Shown: positions 33,660 through 41,639 of the stretch, in pieces
Layout: the number at the start of each line of letters is the position of its first letter
Position numbering within the stretch: the first letter of the stretch is position 1
From: Desulfarculus sp.
Lineage (GTDB): Bacteria; Desulfobacterota; Desulfarculia; Desulfarculales; Desulfarculaceae
Direction: 5' to 3'
Assembly (NCBI GenBank): GCA_003605055.1
Contig: QZKP01000055.1
Span: forward strand, 1-51,286
Length of the DNA: 51,286 nt
The notes under the pieces: generated by a model
What the model was told of the DNA's origin: nothing
What the model saw: the letters and a program-made list of their open reading frames with translations, nothing else
The model's database searches: none
Position numbers and translations under genes: made by a program

Positions 33660-33889
33660 GACGCCTCCTCGCCTTTCTCCTTGACCACCACGATGGCCAT
33701 GTCCGGGCAACTGAGCATGCAGCTCTGGCAGCCGGTGCACTCCTCGGGCTCGGTCAGCCGCGTGGGCACGTAGCCGGCCTCGTTCATCTCCCCGGAGGAG
33801 GTGAACAGGTGCTGGGGGCAGACCAGGGCGCAGATGCCGCAGTCTTCCATGCCCTTGCAGGCCTGGGGGAACAAAGTAACCTTGGCCAT
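33656..33889 (-). CDS. korD: 2-Oxoacid:ferredoxin oxidoreductase, ferredoxin-type delta subunit
   Basis: This 77-residue subunit carries two [4Fe-4S] motifs: CGICALVCP (following C11 of QACKGMEDC) and CTGCQSCMLSCP. It collects electrons from the TPP centre for soluble ferredoxin. The ATG has GGGAG upstream (AGGGAGTCGATCC). It is the first gene of the operon delta-alpha-beta-gamma. A hairpin just upstream (33913-33937) separates it from the hydroxyacid dehydrogenase gene. Confidence 0.93.
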   Translation of the reverse strand: MAKVTLFPQACKGMEDCGICALVCPQHLFTSSGEMNEAGYVPTRLTEPEECTGCQSCMLSCPDMAIVVVKEKGEEAS

Positions 33890-33905
33890 GGATCGACTCC
33901 CTGAG

Positions 33906-33937
33906 CTTAAGAGCCCCGCCGCCTCGCCCGGCGGGGC
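33906..33937 (-). terminator. Hairpin between the hydroxyacid dehydrogenase and the oxidoreductase operon
   Basis: A 9-bp perfect stem GCCCCGCCG/CGGCGGGGC (33913-33921 with 33929-33937) with a 7-nt loop, read leftward, is followed by the short T-containing run TCTTAAG. It is likely a weak terminator or attenuator, because the next gene lies only 16 bp beyond. Confidence 0.55.
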
Positions 33938-33951
33938 GGTTCCATCAAACG

Positions 33952-34911
33952 CTATTCAAACCCCGGCACCGGGAAGTGGGGCTTTCTACCCTCCAGCACG
34001 GCCAGCACGTCACGAGCCACCAGGCTCATCTTGACCATGGCCTCCTCGGTGTGGGCCGACATGTGCGGGCTGCCCACGAAGCTGTCCAAGCCGAACAGGG
34101 AATTGTCCGCCAGGGCCGGCTCCTGGGCGTACACGTCCGCGCCCACGCCGGCGATCCGTCCCGCGGCCAGGGCCTGATACACGTCCGCCTCGTTCCAGAT
34201 GGGCCCCCGGGCCATGTTGAGCAAAAAGGCGCTGGGCTTCATCAGGCCGAGCATCTGCGCGTTCACGCAGCCCTGGGTGGAGGGCAGCAGGGGCAGGTTG
34301 ATGGAGATGAAGTCCGCCTGCTGGAACACCGCGGCCATCTCCAGCCGGCGGGCCCCCAGCTCGGCCTCGGCCTGGGGGTAGTTGACCACGTCGTAGTAGA
34401 TCACCGGCATGTTGAAGCCCAGGCGGCAGATGCGGGCCGTCTGTTGGCCGATGCGGCCGAAGCCCAGCACGCCCAGGGTCTTGCCGTTCAGCTCCGCGCC
34501 GATTAGCTCGTAGCGGGACTGCCAGCGGCCGGCGCGCAGGGCCTGGTCCGCGCTGCGCAGCTTCTTGGCCAGGGTGATGGCCAGGCCCACGAAGTGCTCG
34601 GCCACGCTCTGGGTGTTGGCGGTAGGGGTGTAGACCACCACCACCCCGCGCCGCTTGGCCGCCTCCAGGTCAATGCCGTCCAGGCCCACCCCGTGCCGGC
34701 CGATGACCTTGAGCCGGAGGGCGGCCTCCAGAATGGCTTTGGTCACCGCGCCGTTGGCCCGGATGACCAGGGCGTCCACGTCCGGGACCAGGGAGAGCAG
34801 GTGCTGCTCATCAAAGGACTGGGCGTAGACCAGCTCGCATCTGCTCTCTAGGAGCTTGGTGCCCTCCTGGTGCATGGGCTCGTACATCAGGACCTTGAAC
34901 TTGCCCGCCAT
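33952..34911 (-). CDS. D-2-hydroxyacid dehydrogenase (NAD-dependent, phosphoglycerate dehydrogenase-like)
   Basis: This 319-residue enzyme has the NAD-binding loop LGVLGFGRIGQQTARICRLG near residue 145 and the catalytic segments: Arg in LLNMARGPIWNEADVYQAL, Glu in VGADVYAQEPA and His in SPHMSAHTEEA. It reduces 2-oxoacids to D-2-hydroxyacids or the reverse. The ATG has GGGGGAGG upstream. It lies just upstream of the 2-oxoacid oxidoreductase operon in the same direction, so a hydroxyacid-to-oxoacid-to-acyl-CoA flow is plausible, with the LarA-like protein possibly setting stereochemistry. This linkage is inference. Confidence 0.92.
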   Translation of the reverse strand: MAGKFKVLMYEPMHQEGTKLLESRCELVYAQSFDEQHLLSLVPDVDALVIRANGAVTKAILEAALRLKVIGRHGVGLDGIDLEAAKRRGVVVVYTPTANTQSVAEHFVGLAITLAKKLRSADQALRAGRWQSRYELIGAELNGKTLGVLGFGRIGQQTARICRLGFNMPVIYYDVVNYPQAEAELGARRLEMAAVFQQADFISINLPLLPSTQGCVNAQMLGLMKPSAFLLNMARGPIWNEADVYQALAAGRIAGVGADVYAQEPALADNSLFGLDSFVGSPHMSAHTEEAMVKMSLVARDVLAVLEGRKPHFPVPGFE

Positions 34912-35105
34912 TTCCGCCTCCCCCTTTGCCGCCGGCCGCCTGTGCCAGATTTAGCTTTTTTATAAGCCAGTTAAGGTCATTGTGGCTTCGATTGTTAACA
35001 ATTTTATTACCCCCAGTACCAGGCCGCTGTCAACGATATTCGCGGGCTGGTTTGGGTTGCTGGCCCCGCGGGACCAGGGCTTGGTGGCGAAACGATGGAG
35101 GCCGC

Positions 35106-35798
35106 TCAGGGCCTGGCCCCGGCCACGGCGCCCTCGGCCCGCAGCCCGAACAGATAGAACTCCCGGGCGTGGTTGATGTGCCGCCGGGCCAGCTCGTCCA
35201 GCTGGCCGGTGTCCTTTTGGCGCAGGGCCTCCACGAACTGGTAGTGTTCGGCCGCCACCTGGCGCACCACCTCGGGCGAAGACCAGGCCGCGAAACGGGC
35301 GATGTGGCTGCGCTTGCGCAGATCGGTAATCAGGCGGCGCAGGGTCCGGTTGCGGCAGAGCTTGAGCACCTGATCGTGGAACTCGGTGTCCGCGGCCAGC
35401 ACCGCCTGGATGCTCTTCTGGGCGTGGGCCTGGGCGATGTCCTGGGCGATCTGCTGCAGGCGCTCCAGGTCCTTTTCCACGGCGTTGTGCATGGCCAGGC
35501 GCCAGGCCAGTTGCTCCAGGGGCACCCGAACCGCGAAAATCTCCTCCAGCTCGCTGGCCTCCAACTCGCTGACCGCCACCCCTTTGTAGGGCGTGATGCG
35601 CACCAGGCCCTTGGCCTCCAAGATCTTGAAGGCGTCGCGCACCCAGTAGCGGCTGACCGCGAACATCCGGGAGAGCTTGGCCTCCACCAGGTGCTCCCGG
35701 GGCTTGAAGCCGCCGGTCAGGATGCGGTTTTCCAGGTCCTCCACGAACCGGGGAAAATCCCTGTGCACCCGCTTCTTGTGGTTGTTCTTGGGGCTCAA
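35106..35798 (-). CDS. GntR-family regulator (FCD/FadR-type)
   Basis: This 230-residue regulator has a winged HTH (LENRILTGGFKPREHLVEAK, then MFAVSRYWVRDAFKILEAKG) and a C-terminal FCD ligand domain with a metal-binding pattern: DTEFHDQVLKLC, then HYQFVEALRQKD and HINHAREFYLFG. FCD regulators usually sense organic acids or sugar acids. The start is a TTG at 35798 with GGGGAG at good spacing. It is divergent from the rightward flavoprotein/ABC operon across 580 bp and lies downstream of no other leftward gene, so it may control one or both neighbouring sets. Confidence 0.87.
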   Translation of the reverse strand: MSPKNNHKKRVHRDFPRFVEDLENRILTGGFKPREHLVEAKLSRMFAVSRYWVRDAFKILEAKGLVRITPYKGVAVSELEASELEEIFAVRVPLEQLAWRLAMHNAVEKDLERLQQIAQDIAQAHAQKSIQAVLAADTEFHDQVLKLCRNRTLRRLITDLRKRSHIARFAAWSSPEVVRQVAAEHYQFVEALRQKDTGQLDELARRHINHAREFYLFGLRAEGAVAGARP

Positions 35799-36173
35799 GC
35801 GCCTGCTCCCCGCTTCTGACCCGGCTGGCGTGGCCTGATTATACCCGATTCAGGGTCCCCAGGGGCCGGGACCGAGGGTCTGGCCAGGATAGCGGAGAAA
35901 AGAGGGTTGGGAAGAAAACTAGAATCTTTAGAGGGAGGCCATGCTTTCGCCGTGAGGCAGGAAGCGGCCCATTCAGTCAGTCACGCAGGTGGTCTGCTGC
36001 ACGCGGGGCGTAAGCCCGTCCGCACCAAAACGGTTGTGCAGGCCAGCCTCATATATCGAGACGACCGAAGGCGCTTAGTGAGCGTTTTTGCAACCGCCGC
36101 GCCCGGACCCGGTGCCAGATTCATTCATTAACCAGCTCAGATGACGCATAAAAATCGGCCCGCAAAAAGTCCC

Positions 36174-36203
36174 TTGACTTTGGCGCTCGCCATTTTATTT
36201 AAT
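36174..36203 (+). promoter_or_regulatory. Candidate sigma-70 promoter for the flavoprotein/ABC operon
   Basis: TTGACT (36174-36179) is followed after 18 bp by TTTAAT (36198-36203), or after 16 bp by TATTTA, about 175 bp upstream of the flavoprotein start. No transcript evidence is available, so this is only a sequence match. Confidence 0.4.
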
Positions 36204-36204
36204 C

Positions 36205-36217
36205 TTGGACAGACCAA
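36205..36217. promoter_or_regulatory. Candidate GntR/FCD operator
   Basis: TTGG-ACAGA-CCAA is an inverted repeat with a 5-nt centre, matching the TGG-N5-CCA pattern of FadR-type operators. It directly follows the candidate -10 box. A single short palindrome can occur by chance. Confidence 0.3.
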
Positions 36218-36378
36218 CGGACCATTCGTCCTCTATTCATAGGACCTGGGGCAGAGTGGCAGCGGACGGCGATGGTCATCAGTGTTAACTTGGTAGAATA
36301 ATTAACTAAATTTTACACACCGCCGAGGAGTCCATTGCCCGGACCTGCTCGGGGCGGGGTCCCACCAAGGGGAGAAAA

Positions 36379-38301
36379 GTGACCTTACCCAACCTGTTCA
36401 GCCCGTTCGCCATCAAGTCTTTGAAGACCTCCTGCCGCATCGTGATGCCGCCCATGGCCACCAACTACGCCAGCAGGGAGGGTCTGGTCACCGAGCAGCA
36501 GATCGCCTATTACCTGGCCCGGGCCCGGGGCGGGGTGGGCTACATCACCGTGGAGCACACCGGCATCCTGGACCAGGGCAAGGCCAGTCCCTTCATGCTC
36601 ATGCTGAGCACTGACCAACACATGGAGTCCTTCCGCCGCCTGATCCAGGCCGTGCACTCTGCGGGCCGGCCCATCGTGTTGCAGATCAACCACGCCGGCC
36701 GCCAGACCGCCTCGGCCGTCACCGGACAGCCCATCGTGGGCCCCTCGCCCATCGCCTGCCCCACCCGCGCTGAGGTGCCCCAGGAGCTCAGCGCCGGCCA
36801 GATCGCCGATCTGGTGCAGGCCTTTGCCGTGGCCGCCGGCCGGGTCAAGGCCGCCGGCGCCGACGGGGTGGAGGTGCACATGGCCCACGGCTATCTGCTC
36901 TGCTCCTTCCTGTCGCCTTTTTCCAACCAGCGCCGGGACGAGTACGGCGGCTCCCTGGAGAACCGGGCCCGCTTCCCGGTGCAGGTGCTAAGGGCCGTGC
37001 GCCAGGCCGTGGGCCCGGAGTTCCCGATCATCTGCCGCCTGAGCGGCGAGGAGTACGTGCCCGGCGGCCTGGTCATAGACGACACCCGGCAGATCGCCCG
37101 CATCCTGGAAGCCGAGGGCGCCGACGCCCTGCACGTCTCGGCCTGCAACGCGGCCTCGGGCTATCTGAACCACCCGCCCTACTACGTGGAGGAGGGGGTG
37201 TTCCTGCCCCTGGCCCAGGCCGTCAAAGAGGAGGTGGGCATTCCGGTCATCGCCGTGGGCCGCATCCGCCGGCCGCAGATGGCCGAGCAGGCCCTGGCCG
37301 AGGGCAAGGCGGACCTGATCTCCATGGGCCGGGCCCTCTTGGCCGACCCCAACCTGCCCCACAAGGCCCGGGCCGGCCGCCTGGAGGACATCATCCCCTG
37401 CGTGTCCTGCAACAACTGCATCAAGACCCTGCGCGCCGGCCAGGTGCGCTGCACGGTCAACCCCGAGACCGGCAACGAGGAGCGCCTGCGGGTGACCCCC
37501 GCCCAGCGCCCCAAGAAGGTCTGGGTGGTGGGCGGCGGGCCCGGCGGCCTCAAGGCCGCCGAGGTGGCGGCCCGCCGGGGCCATCAAGTGACGCTGTTGG
37601 ACAAGGGCGCCCAACTGGGCGGGCGCATGCGCCTGGCGGCCGCGCCGCCGCACAAGGAGGTGTTTTCCGATTTCCTGGCCTATCTGGTGCGGCGGGTGGA
37701 GGCGGCCGGGGTGCAGGTGCGGCGCGGCGTGGAGGTGACCGCCCAGATGCTGGCCGCGGCCAGGCCCGAGGCGGTCATCCTGGCCACCGGCGCCCTGCCG
37801 GCCCGGCCCGCCATCCCGGGCCTGGAGGCCAGCGGCGCCCTGAGCGTGGACCAGGCGCTGGCCGGCCCGCCGGAGGGAATCGGGCCCAGGGTCCTGGTGG
37901 TGGGCGGCGGCGGGGTGGGGGCAGAGACCGCCGACTACCTCTCGGACCTGGGCCGGCAGGTGACCCTGGTGGAGATGCTGCCCGAGGTGGCCGCGGACCT
38001 GGTGGGCCACCTGAAGCACTACCTCACCCTGCGCCTTAAGAACAAGGGCGTCGCCTTGTTGACCAACACCAAGCTCAAGGAGCTGGGGCCGGGCTGGGCC
38101 CTGGTGGAGGACGGCTCCGGGGAGCGCCGGCTGGAAGGCTTCGACGCCCTGGTGCTGGCCCTGGGCGCCCGGCCCGACGACCGCCTGGCCCAGGCCGTTG
38201 CCGGTCAGGGTCTGGCGCTCAAGGTCATCGGCGACGCCCGCGAGGCGCGGGGGGTGATGGAGGCGCTGGTGGAGGCGCAAGAGGCCGCTTTGCAGATTTG
38301 A
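36379..38301 (+). CDS. Old Yellow Enzyme-type Fe-S flavoprotein (2,4-dienoyl-CoA reductase/enoate reductase family)
   Basis: This 640-residue protein has a TIM-barrel FMN domain (residues 1-330: IVMPPMATNYASREGLVT, INHAGRQT, VEVHMAHGYLLCSFLSP), a [4Fe-4S] motif CVSCNNC with a fourth Cys after VR, and a C-terminal FAD/NAD(P) half (GGGPGGLKAAEVAARRG and VVGGGGVGAETADYLSDLGR). The family reduces activated C=C bonds such as dienoyl-CoA, enoates or trimethylamine-type substrates. The start is GTG at 36379 with GGGGAG upstream. It leads a rightward set with an ABC importer, SDR and GntR genes. The Fe-S spacing is CX2CX2C rather than the FadH CX2CX3C, so substrate is open. Confidence 0.9.
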   Translation: MTLPNLFSPFAIKSLKTSCRIVMPPMATNYASREGLVTEQQIAYYLARARGGVGYITVEHTGILDQGKASPFMLMLSTDQHMESFRRLIQAVHSAGRPIVLQINHAGRQTASAVTGQPIVGPSPIACPTRAEVPQELSAGQIADLVQAFAVAAGRVKAAGADGVEVHMAHGYLLCSFLSPFSNQRRDEYGGSLENRARFPVQVLRAVRQAVGPEFPIICRLSGEEYVPGGLVIDDTRQIARILEAEGADALHVSACNAASGYLNHPPYYVEEGVFLPLAQAVKEEVGIPVIAVGRIRRPQMAEQALAEGKADLISMGRALLADPNLPHKARAGRLEDIIPCVSCNNCIKTLRAGQVRCTVNPETGNEERLRVTPAQRPKKVWVVGGGPGGLKAAEVAARRGHQVTLLDKGAQLGGRMRLAAAPPHKEVFSDFLAYLVRRVEAAGVQVRRGVEVTAQMLAAARPEAVILATGALPARPAIPGLEASGALSVDQALAGPPEGIGPRVLVVGGGGVGAETADYLSDLGRQVTLVEMLPEVAADLVGHLKHYLTLRLKNKGVALLTNTKLKELGPGWALVEDGSGERRLEGFDALVLALGARPDDRLAQAVAGQGLALKVIGDAREARGVMEALVEAQEAALQI

Positions 38302-38448
38302 GCCAAGGGTCCGCCGGGCGCACGGGGGAAGGGAGGTGAGCAGTCGGGGGCAGCCGCCGGCCGCGGCCTGGGCCAGGCGGGCCAGCCGAGACTCTTGGCC
38401 GCAAGGAAGCTCAAGTCACTTCTTACTCTAGAGGGAGGGCATAGGGAA

Positions 38449-39807
38449 ATGATCGCGAAAAAGTTAGGCGTGTTCTCGGCGGTGGGGCTGGTGTTGGTCC
38501 TGCTGCTGGCCTGGGCCGGACCGGCCCTGGCGGCCGAGGCCAAGGTGGTCAACGTCTGGCACACGGAGACCAACGCCGCCTCGCGCAAGGCCATAGACAA
38601 CATCATCAAGCGCTTCGAGGCCAAGCATCCGGGCATCAAGGTCAAGGCCGAGGCCCTGGCCTGGGGCGACCTGGAGGGCAAGATCATGGCCTCCATGGCC
38701 GCGGGCAGCCCGCCGGAGCTGAGCCACGGCCAGCCCATCACCTGCGCCGCCCTGCAGGCCAAGGGGGTGCTCCTGCCGCTGGACGAGGTGGTCGCCGCCA
38801 TCGGCGAGAACAACCTCTGGGACCAGATCAAGAAGGTGGGCAAGTTTGGCAAGCACTACTACGGCCTGGTGCACGCGGCCGGCACCTCGCTGCTGATCTA
38901 CCGCAAGGACTTGGCCCAGAAAAAGGGCCTCAAGAACCCCAAGACCTGGAACGATCTGCTCAAGGCGGCCAAGGCCCTGACCATGGACACCAATGGGGAC
39001 GGCAAGATTGACATCTACGGCGTGACCATCCCCGGCGACAACCTGTTCATCAACATCCTCATGGGCGAGCTGATAGCGGCCAACGGCGGCAAGCTCTTCG
39101 ACGAGAAGAATCGGCCCCAGTTCACCAAGACACAGATGATCCAGGCCCTGAACTTCCTGAAGGAGCTGACCAAGTACATGCCGCCCGGCTGGGAGGGGCA
39201 CGGCTACCGCGAGACCTTCGCCAACATGTACGGCGGCAAGGCGGCTATGATGTTCCAGGGCTACGGCCGCGGCGCCTCGCTGATCGAGCAGTACGCGCCC
39301 AAGGGCTGGGCCAGCACGGACTATTATGACGTCTGGATCAAGCCCCACGGCCCCAGCGGCGCCAAGCCGGCCGCCCAGGTGGACGAGGAGACCTGGATGC
39401 TCTTCAAGGGCTCCAAGCATCCCAAGGAGGCCATCGAGTTCCTCAAGTTCTTCTACAAGGACCCGGAGTACCTGGAGTACATCCAGTCGGTGCCGATCCA
39501 CTTCTTCCCCATCACCAAGTCCTTGCGCAAGAACCCCGCCTACCTGAACACCCCCATGGTCAAGCGCTGGAAGGGGTGGCTGGACGTTCAGCAGTACTAC
39601 CTGGAGAAGGACCTGGCCAAGCCCACCTTGATCATCGAATGGTCGGACATGAACAACAAGCCCTATCTCATGGAGATACTGGGCTCGGGGATCCTCAAGG
39701 ACATGGTCATGGAGGTGACCAAGGAGGGCGTGCCGGCCGAGAAGGCGGCGGCCAAGGCCCAGAAGCGGGCCGAGGAGCTTTTGAAGATGAAGGGCTACCT
39801 CAAGTAG
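38449..39807 (+). CDS. ABC transporter substrate-binding protein (CUT1/sugar family)
   Basis: This 452-residue periplasmic protein has a signal peptide (residues 1-28, ending AGPALA) and the family 1 extracellular solute-binding fold: VVNVWHTETNAASRKAIDNI, then IIKRFEAKHPGIKVKAEAL, and a middle block KNPKTWNDLLKAAKAL typical of MalE/UgpB-like proteins. It has no lipobox, so it is soluble. The ATG at 38449 is close to an AGGGA. A strong hairpin follows the stop. Genes for two permeases and an ATPase are nearby. Family 1 binders take up sugars, polyols or glycerol-3-phosphate; the ligand is not known. Confidence 0.9.
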   Translation: MIAKKLGVFSAVGLVLVLLLAWAGPALAAEAKVVNVWHTETNAASRKAIDNIIKRFEAKHPGIKVKAEALAWGDLEGKIMASMAAGSPPELSHGQPITCAALQAKGVLLPLDEVVAAIGENNLWDQIKKVGKFGKHYYGLVHAAGTSLLIYRKDLAQKKGLKNPKTWNDLLKAAKALTMDTNGDGKIDIYGVTIPGDNLFINILMGELIAANGGKLFDEKNRPQFTKTQMIQALNFLKELTKYMPPGWEGHGYRETFANMYGGKAAMMFQGYGRGASLIEQYAPKGWASTDYYDVWIKPHGPSGAKPAAQVDEETWMLFKGSKHPKEAIEFLKFFYKDPEYLEYIQSVPIHFFPITKSLRKNPAYLNTPMVKRWKGWLDVQQYYLEKDLAKPTLIIEWSDMNNKPYLMEILGSGILKDMVMEVTKEGVPAEKAAAKAQKRAEELLKMKGYLK

Positions 39808-39821
39808 CCTCCGGCTGCATC

Positions 39822-39849
39822 CCCGGGAGGGCCTCCGGGCCCTCCCGGG
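39822..39849 (+). terminator. Strong intercistronic hairpin after the binding-protein gene
   Basis: A perfect 12-bp stem CCCGGGAGGGCC/GGCCCTCCCGGG with loop TCCG lies between the binding-protein stop and the first permease. The T-run that follows is weak, so partial termination or 3'-end protection of the binding-protein mRNA is more likely than full termination. Confidence 0.6.
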
Positions 39850-39893
39850 CAGCTCTTTACTGCTAGGCAAAGATGGGCGCGGGGCGGAAGTAG

Positions 39894-40766
39894 ATGAAGA
39901 TAAGTGAGCGGACAGCGGGTTACAGCCTGGTGCTGCCCGGGGTGTTTCTGATCTGCGCCCTGCTGGTCTATCCGGTCCTGTACGGCGTGTATCTAAGCTT
40001 TTTCAGCAAGCACTCGTTTTTTCCCGAGCAGAAATTCATAGGACTGACCAACTACCTTTATCTGTTGCAAGACTCTGACTTCTGGATGAGCCTGTGGTAT
40101 GGAACGGTGTATTCGGTGAGCACCATCGTGCTGCAGGTGGCCCTGGGCGTGGCCGCGGCCCTGATCCTCAGCCAGACCTTCCGGGGCCGCAACTTCGTGC
40201 GCGGCATCGTGCTGTTCCCCTACATCATCCCCACGGTGGTGGCCATCATCCTCTGGAAATGGCTGCTGAACAACCAGTTCGGCTTCATCAACTACGTCCT
40301 TTTCGCTCTGGGCATCGTGGGCGAGCCGGTCAACTGGATGGGCAAGGACCACATCATGAGCTCCCTGGTGCTCATCAGCGTGTGGGAGTTTTTCCCCTTC
40401 GTGGTGCTGAGCGTGCTGGCTCGGCTGCAGACCATCCCGCCGGTGCTCTACGAGGCGGCCAAGGTGGACGGCGCCGGGCAGCTAAGGCGCTTCTTCCACG
40501 TGACCCTGCCTCAGCTCCGCAACGTGCTGTTCGTGGTCATCCTGCTCCGGGGCATCTGGATGTTCACCAAGTTCGATACGGTCTGGCTGCTCACCCAGGG
40601 CGGCGGGGCGGAGAAATACATACGCACCCTGCCGGTATACGCCTACATGCGCACCTTCATGTACTACCAGGCCGGCCTGGGCTCGGCCCTGGCGGTGATC
40701 ATGTTCGGGGTGCTGGTGGCGGCCACGGCGGTGTACTTCAACCTGTTCCGGCGGGGAGACGAATAG
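39894..40766 (+). CDS. ABC transporter permease (MalF/UgpA-like)
   Basis: This 290-residue inner-membrane permease has six helices and the conserved coupling (EAA) loop LYEAAKVDGAGQLRRFFHVT followed by LPQL, which contacts the ATPase. It belongs to the CUT1 sugar-type family. The ATG at 39894 is preceded by a GGGGCGGAAG stretch. It is followed immediately by the second permease gene with no gap (the stop at 40764-40766 abuts the ATG at 40767), implying coupled translation. The helices and EAA loop are intact. Confidence 0.93.
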   Translation: MKISERTAGYSLVLPGVFLICALLVYPVLYGVYLSFFSKHSFFPEQKFIGLTNYLYLLQDSDFWMSLWYGTVYSVSTIVLQVALGVAAALILSQTFRGRNFVRGIVLFPYIIPTVVAIILWKWLLNNQFGFINYVLFALGIVGEPVNWMGKDHIMSSLVLISVWEFFPFVVLSVLARLQTIPPVLYEAAKVDGAGQLRRFFHVTLPQLRNVLFVVILLRGIWMFTKFDTVWLLTQGGGAEKYIRTLPVYAYMRTFMYYQAGLGSALAVIMFGVLVAATAVYFNLFRRGDE

Positions 40767-41609
40767 ATGAAGCGGGCCAACGGCTTCTTCAACCTGGGGC
40801 GGCAGAAGGTCTATTGGCTGGCCTTGCTGTTGGTGCTGTTTTCCGCCTTCCCCTTCTTCTGGATGGTGTCCACCGCCTTCAAGCCCCTGCGGGAGATATT
40901 CGTCTATCCGCCCACCTTCCTGCCCCAGAACGCCACCCTGGAGAACTTCGGCCGGCTGTTCGAGCAGACGCGCTTCATCGCCTACTTCAAGAACAGCATC
41001 ATCGTCTCCAGCTCCGCGGTGCTGTTGACCATGATCTTCGGGGCGGCCGGGGCCTACAGCCTGACCCGCTTTCGGTTCAAGGGACGCGACAAGATAGCCA
41101 ACCTGATCCTGTTCACCTACATGTTCGCGCCCATCATGATCGTGATTCCCTTCTACGTGCTGATCAAGCAAATGGGCCTGGCCAACACCCACTTCGCCCT
41201 GGTGCTGGCCTACACCGCCCTGTGCCTGCCCTTCAGCCTGTGGATGCTGCGGGCCTTTTTCCAGGGCATCCCCCTGGCCCTGGAGGAGGCGGCCCTCATA
41301 GACGGGGCCAGCCGCCTGCAGGCCGTGCTGCACGTCATCTTCCCCCTGGCCCTGCCCGGGTTGATCGCCACCGGCATCTTCACCTTCATTCTGGCCTGGA
41401 ACGACTACATCTTCTGCCGCATCCTGATCAGCTCCGATGAGCTGAAGACCCTGCCGGTGGGCATCGCCGACCTGTACAACGCCACGGTCATTGACTGGGG
41501 CATGATCATGGCCGGGGGCATGTTGATCACGGTGCCGGTGTTGATCTTTTTCATGTACATTCAACGATATTTGATCGCCGGCTGGGGCGCTGGCGCCATA
41601 AAGGGTTAA
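40767..41609 (+). CDS. ABC transporter permease (MalG/UgpE-like)
   Basis: This 280-residue permease has six helices and the EAA loop LEEAALIDGASRLQAVLHVI followed by FPLALPG. The N-terminus (ALLLVLFSAFPFFWMVSTAF) and the segment IFVYPPTFLPQNATLENF are typical of the MalG branch. It forms a heterodimer with the preceding permease. A GntR regulator gene follows 30 bp later in the same direction. Confidence 0.93.
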   Translation: MKRANGFFNLGRQKVYWLALLLVLFSAFPFFWMVSTAFKPLREIFVYPPTFLPQNATLENFGRLFEQTRFIAYFKNSIIVSSSAVLLTMIFGAAGAYSLTRFRFKGRDKIANLILFTYMFAPIMIVIPFYVLIKQMGLANTHFALVLAYTALCLPFSLWMLRAFFQGIPLALEEAALIDGASRLQAVLHVIFPLALPGLIATGIFTFILAWNDYIFCRILISSDELKTLPVGIADLYNATVIDWGMIMAGGMLITVPVLIFFMYIQRYLIAGWGAGAIKG

Positions 41610-41639
41610 CCATTTGCCAAGCAGCGAGGCATAAGGAAA

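Larger units (their letters stand above)
35799..36378. other. 580-bp intergenic region between divergent GntR and Old Yellow Enzyme genes
   Basis: No supported gene is present; one 74-codon frame (35907-36131) lacks a ribosome site or family features. A fold can be drawn at 35997-36041: CTGCAC pairs with GTGCAG around the stem GGGC-GUAA-GCCC (36006-36017) and a short stem ACC/GGT. About 30 nt further, GCGCT/AGCGT followed by TTTTT (36071-36089) resembles a weak terminator. A candidate promoter and operator lie at 36174-36217. Much of the stretch is lower in GC than the genes. Confidence 0.5.

Noticed and set aside
35907-36131. 74-codon frame in the large intergenic region
   Set aside because: No ribosome site, no hydrophobic or domain pattern, and it overlaps a region that folds as RNA.
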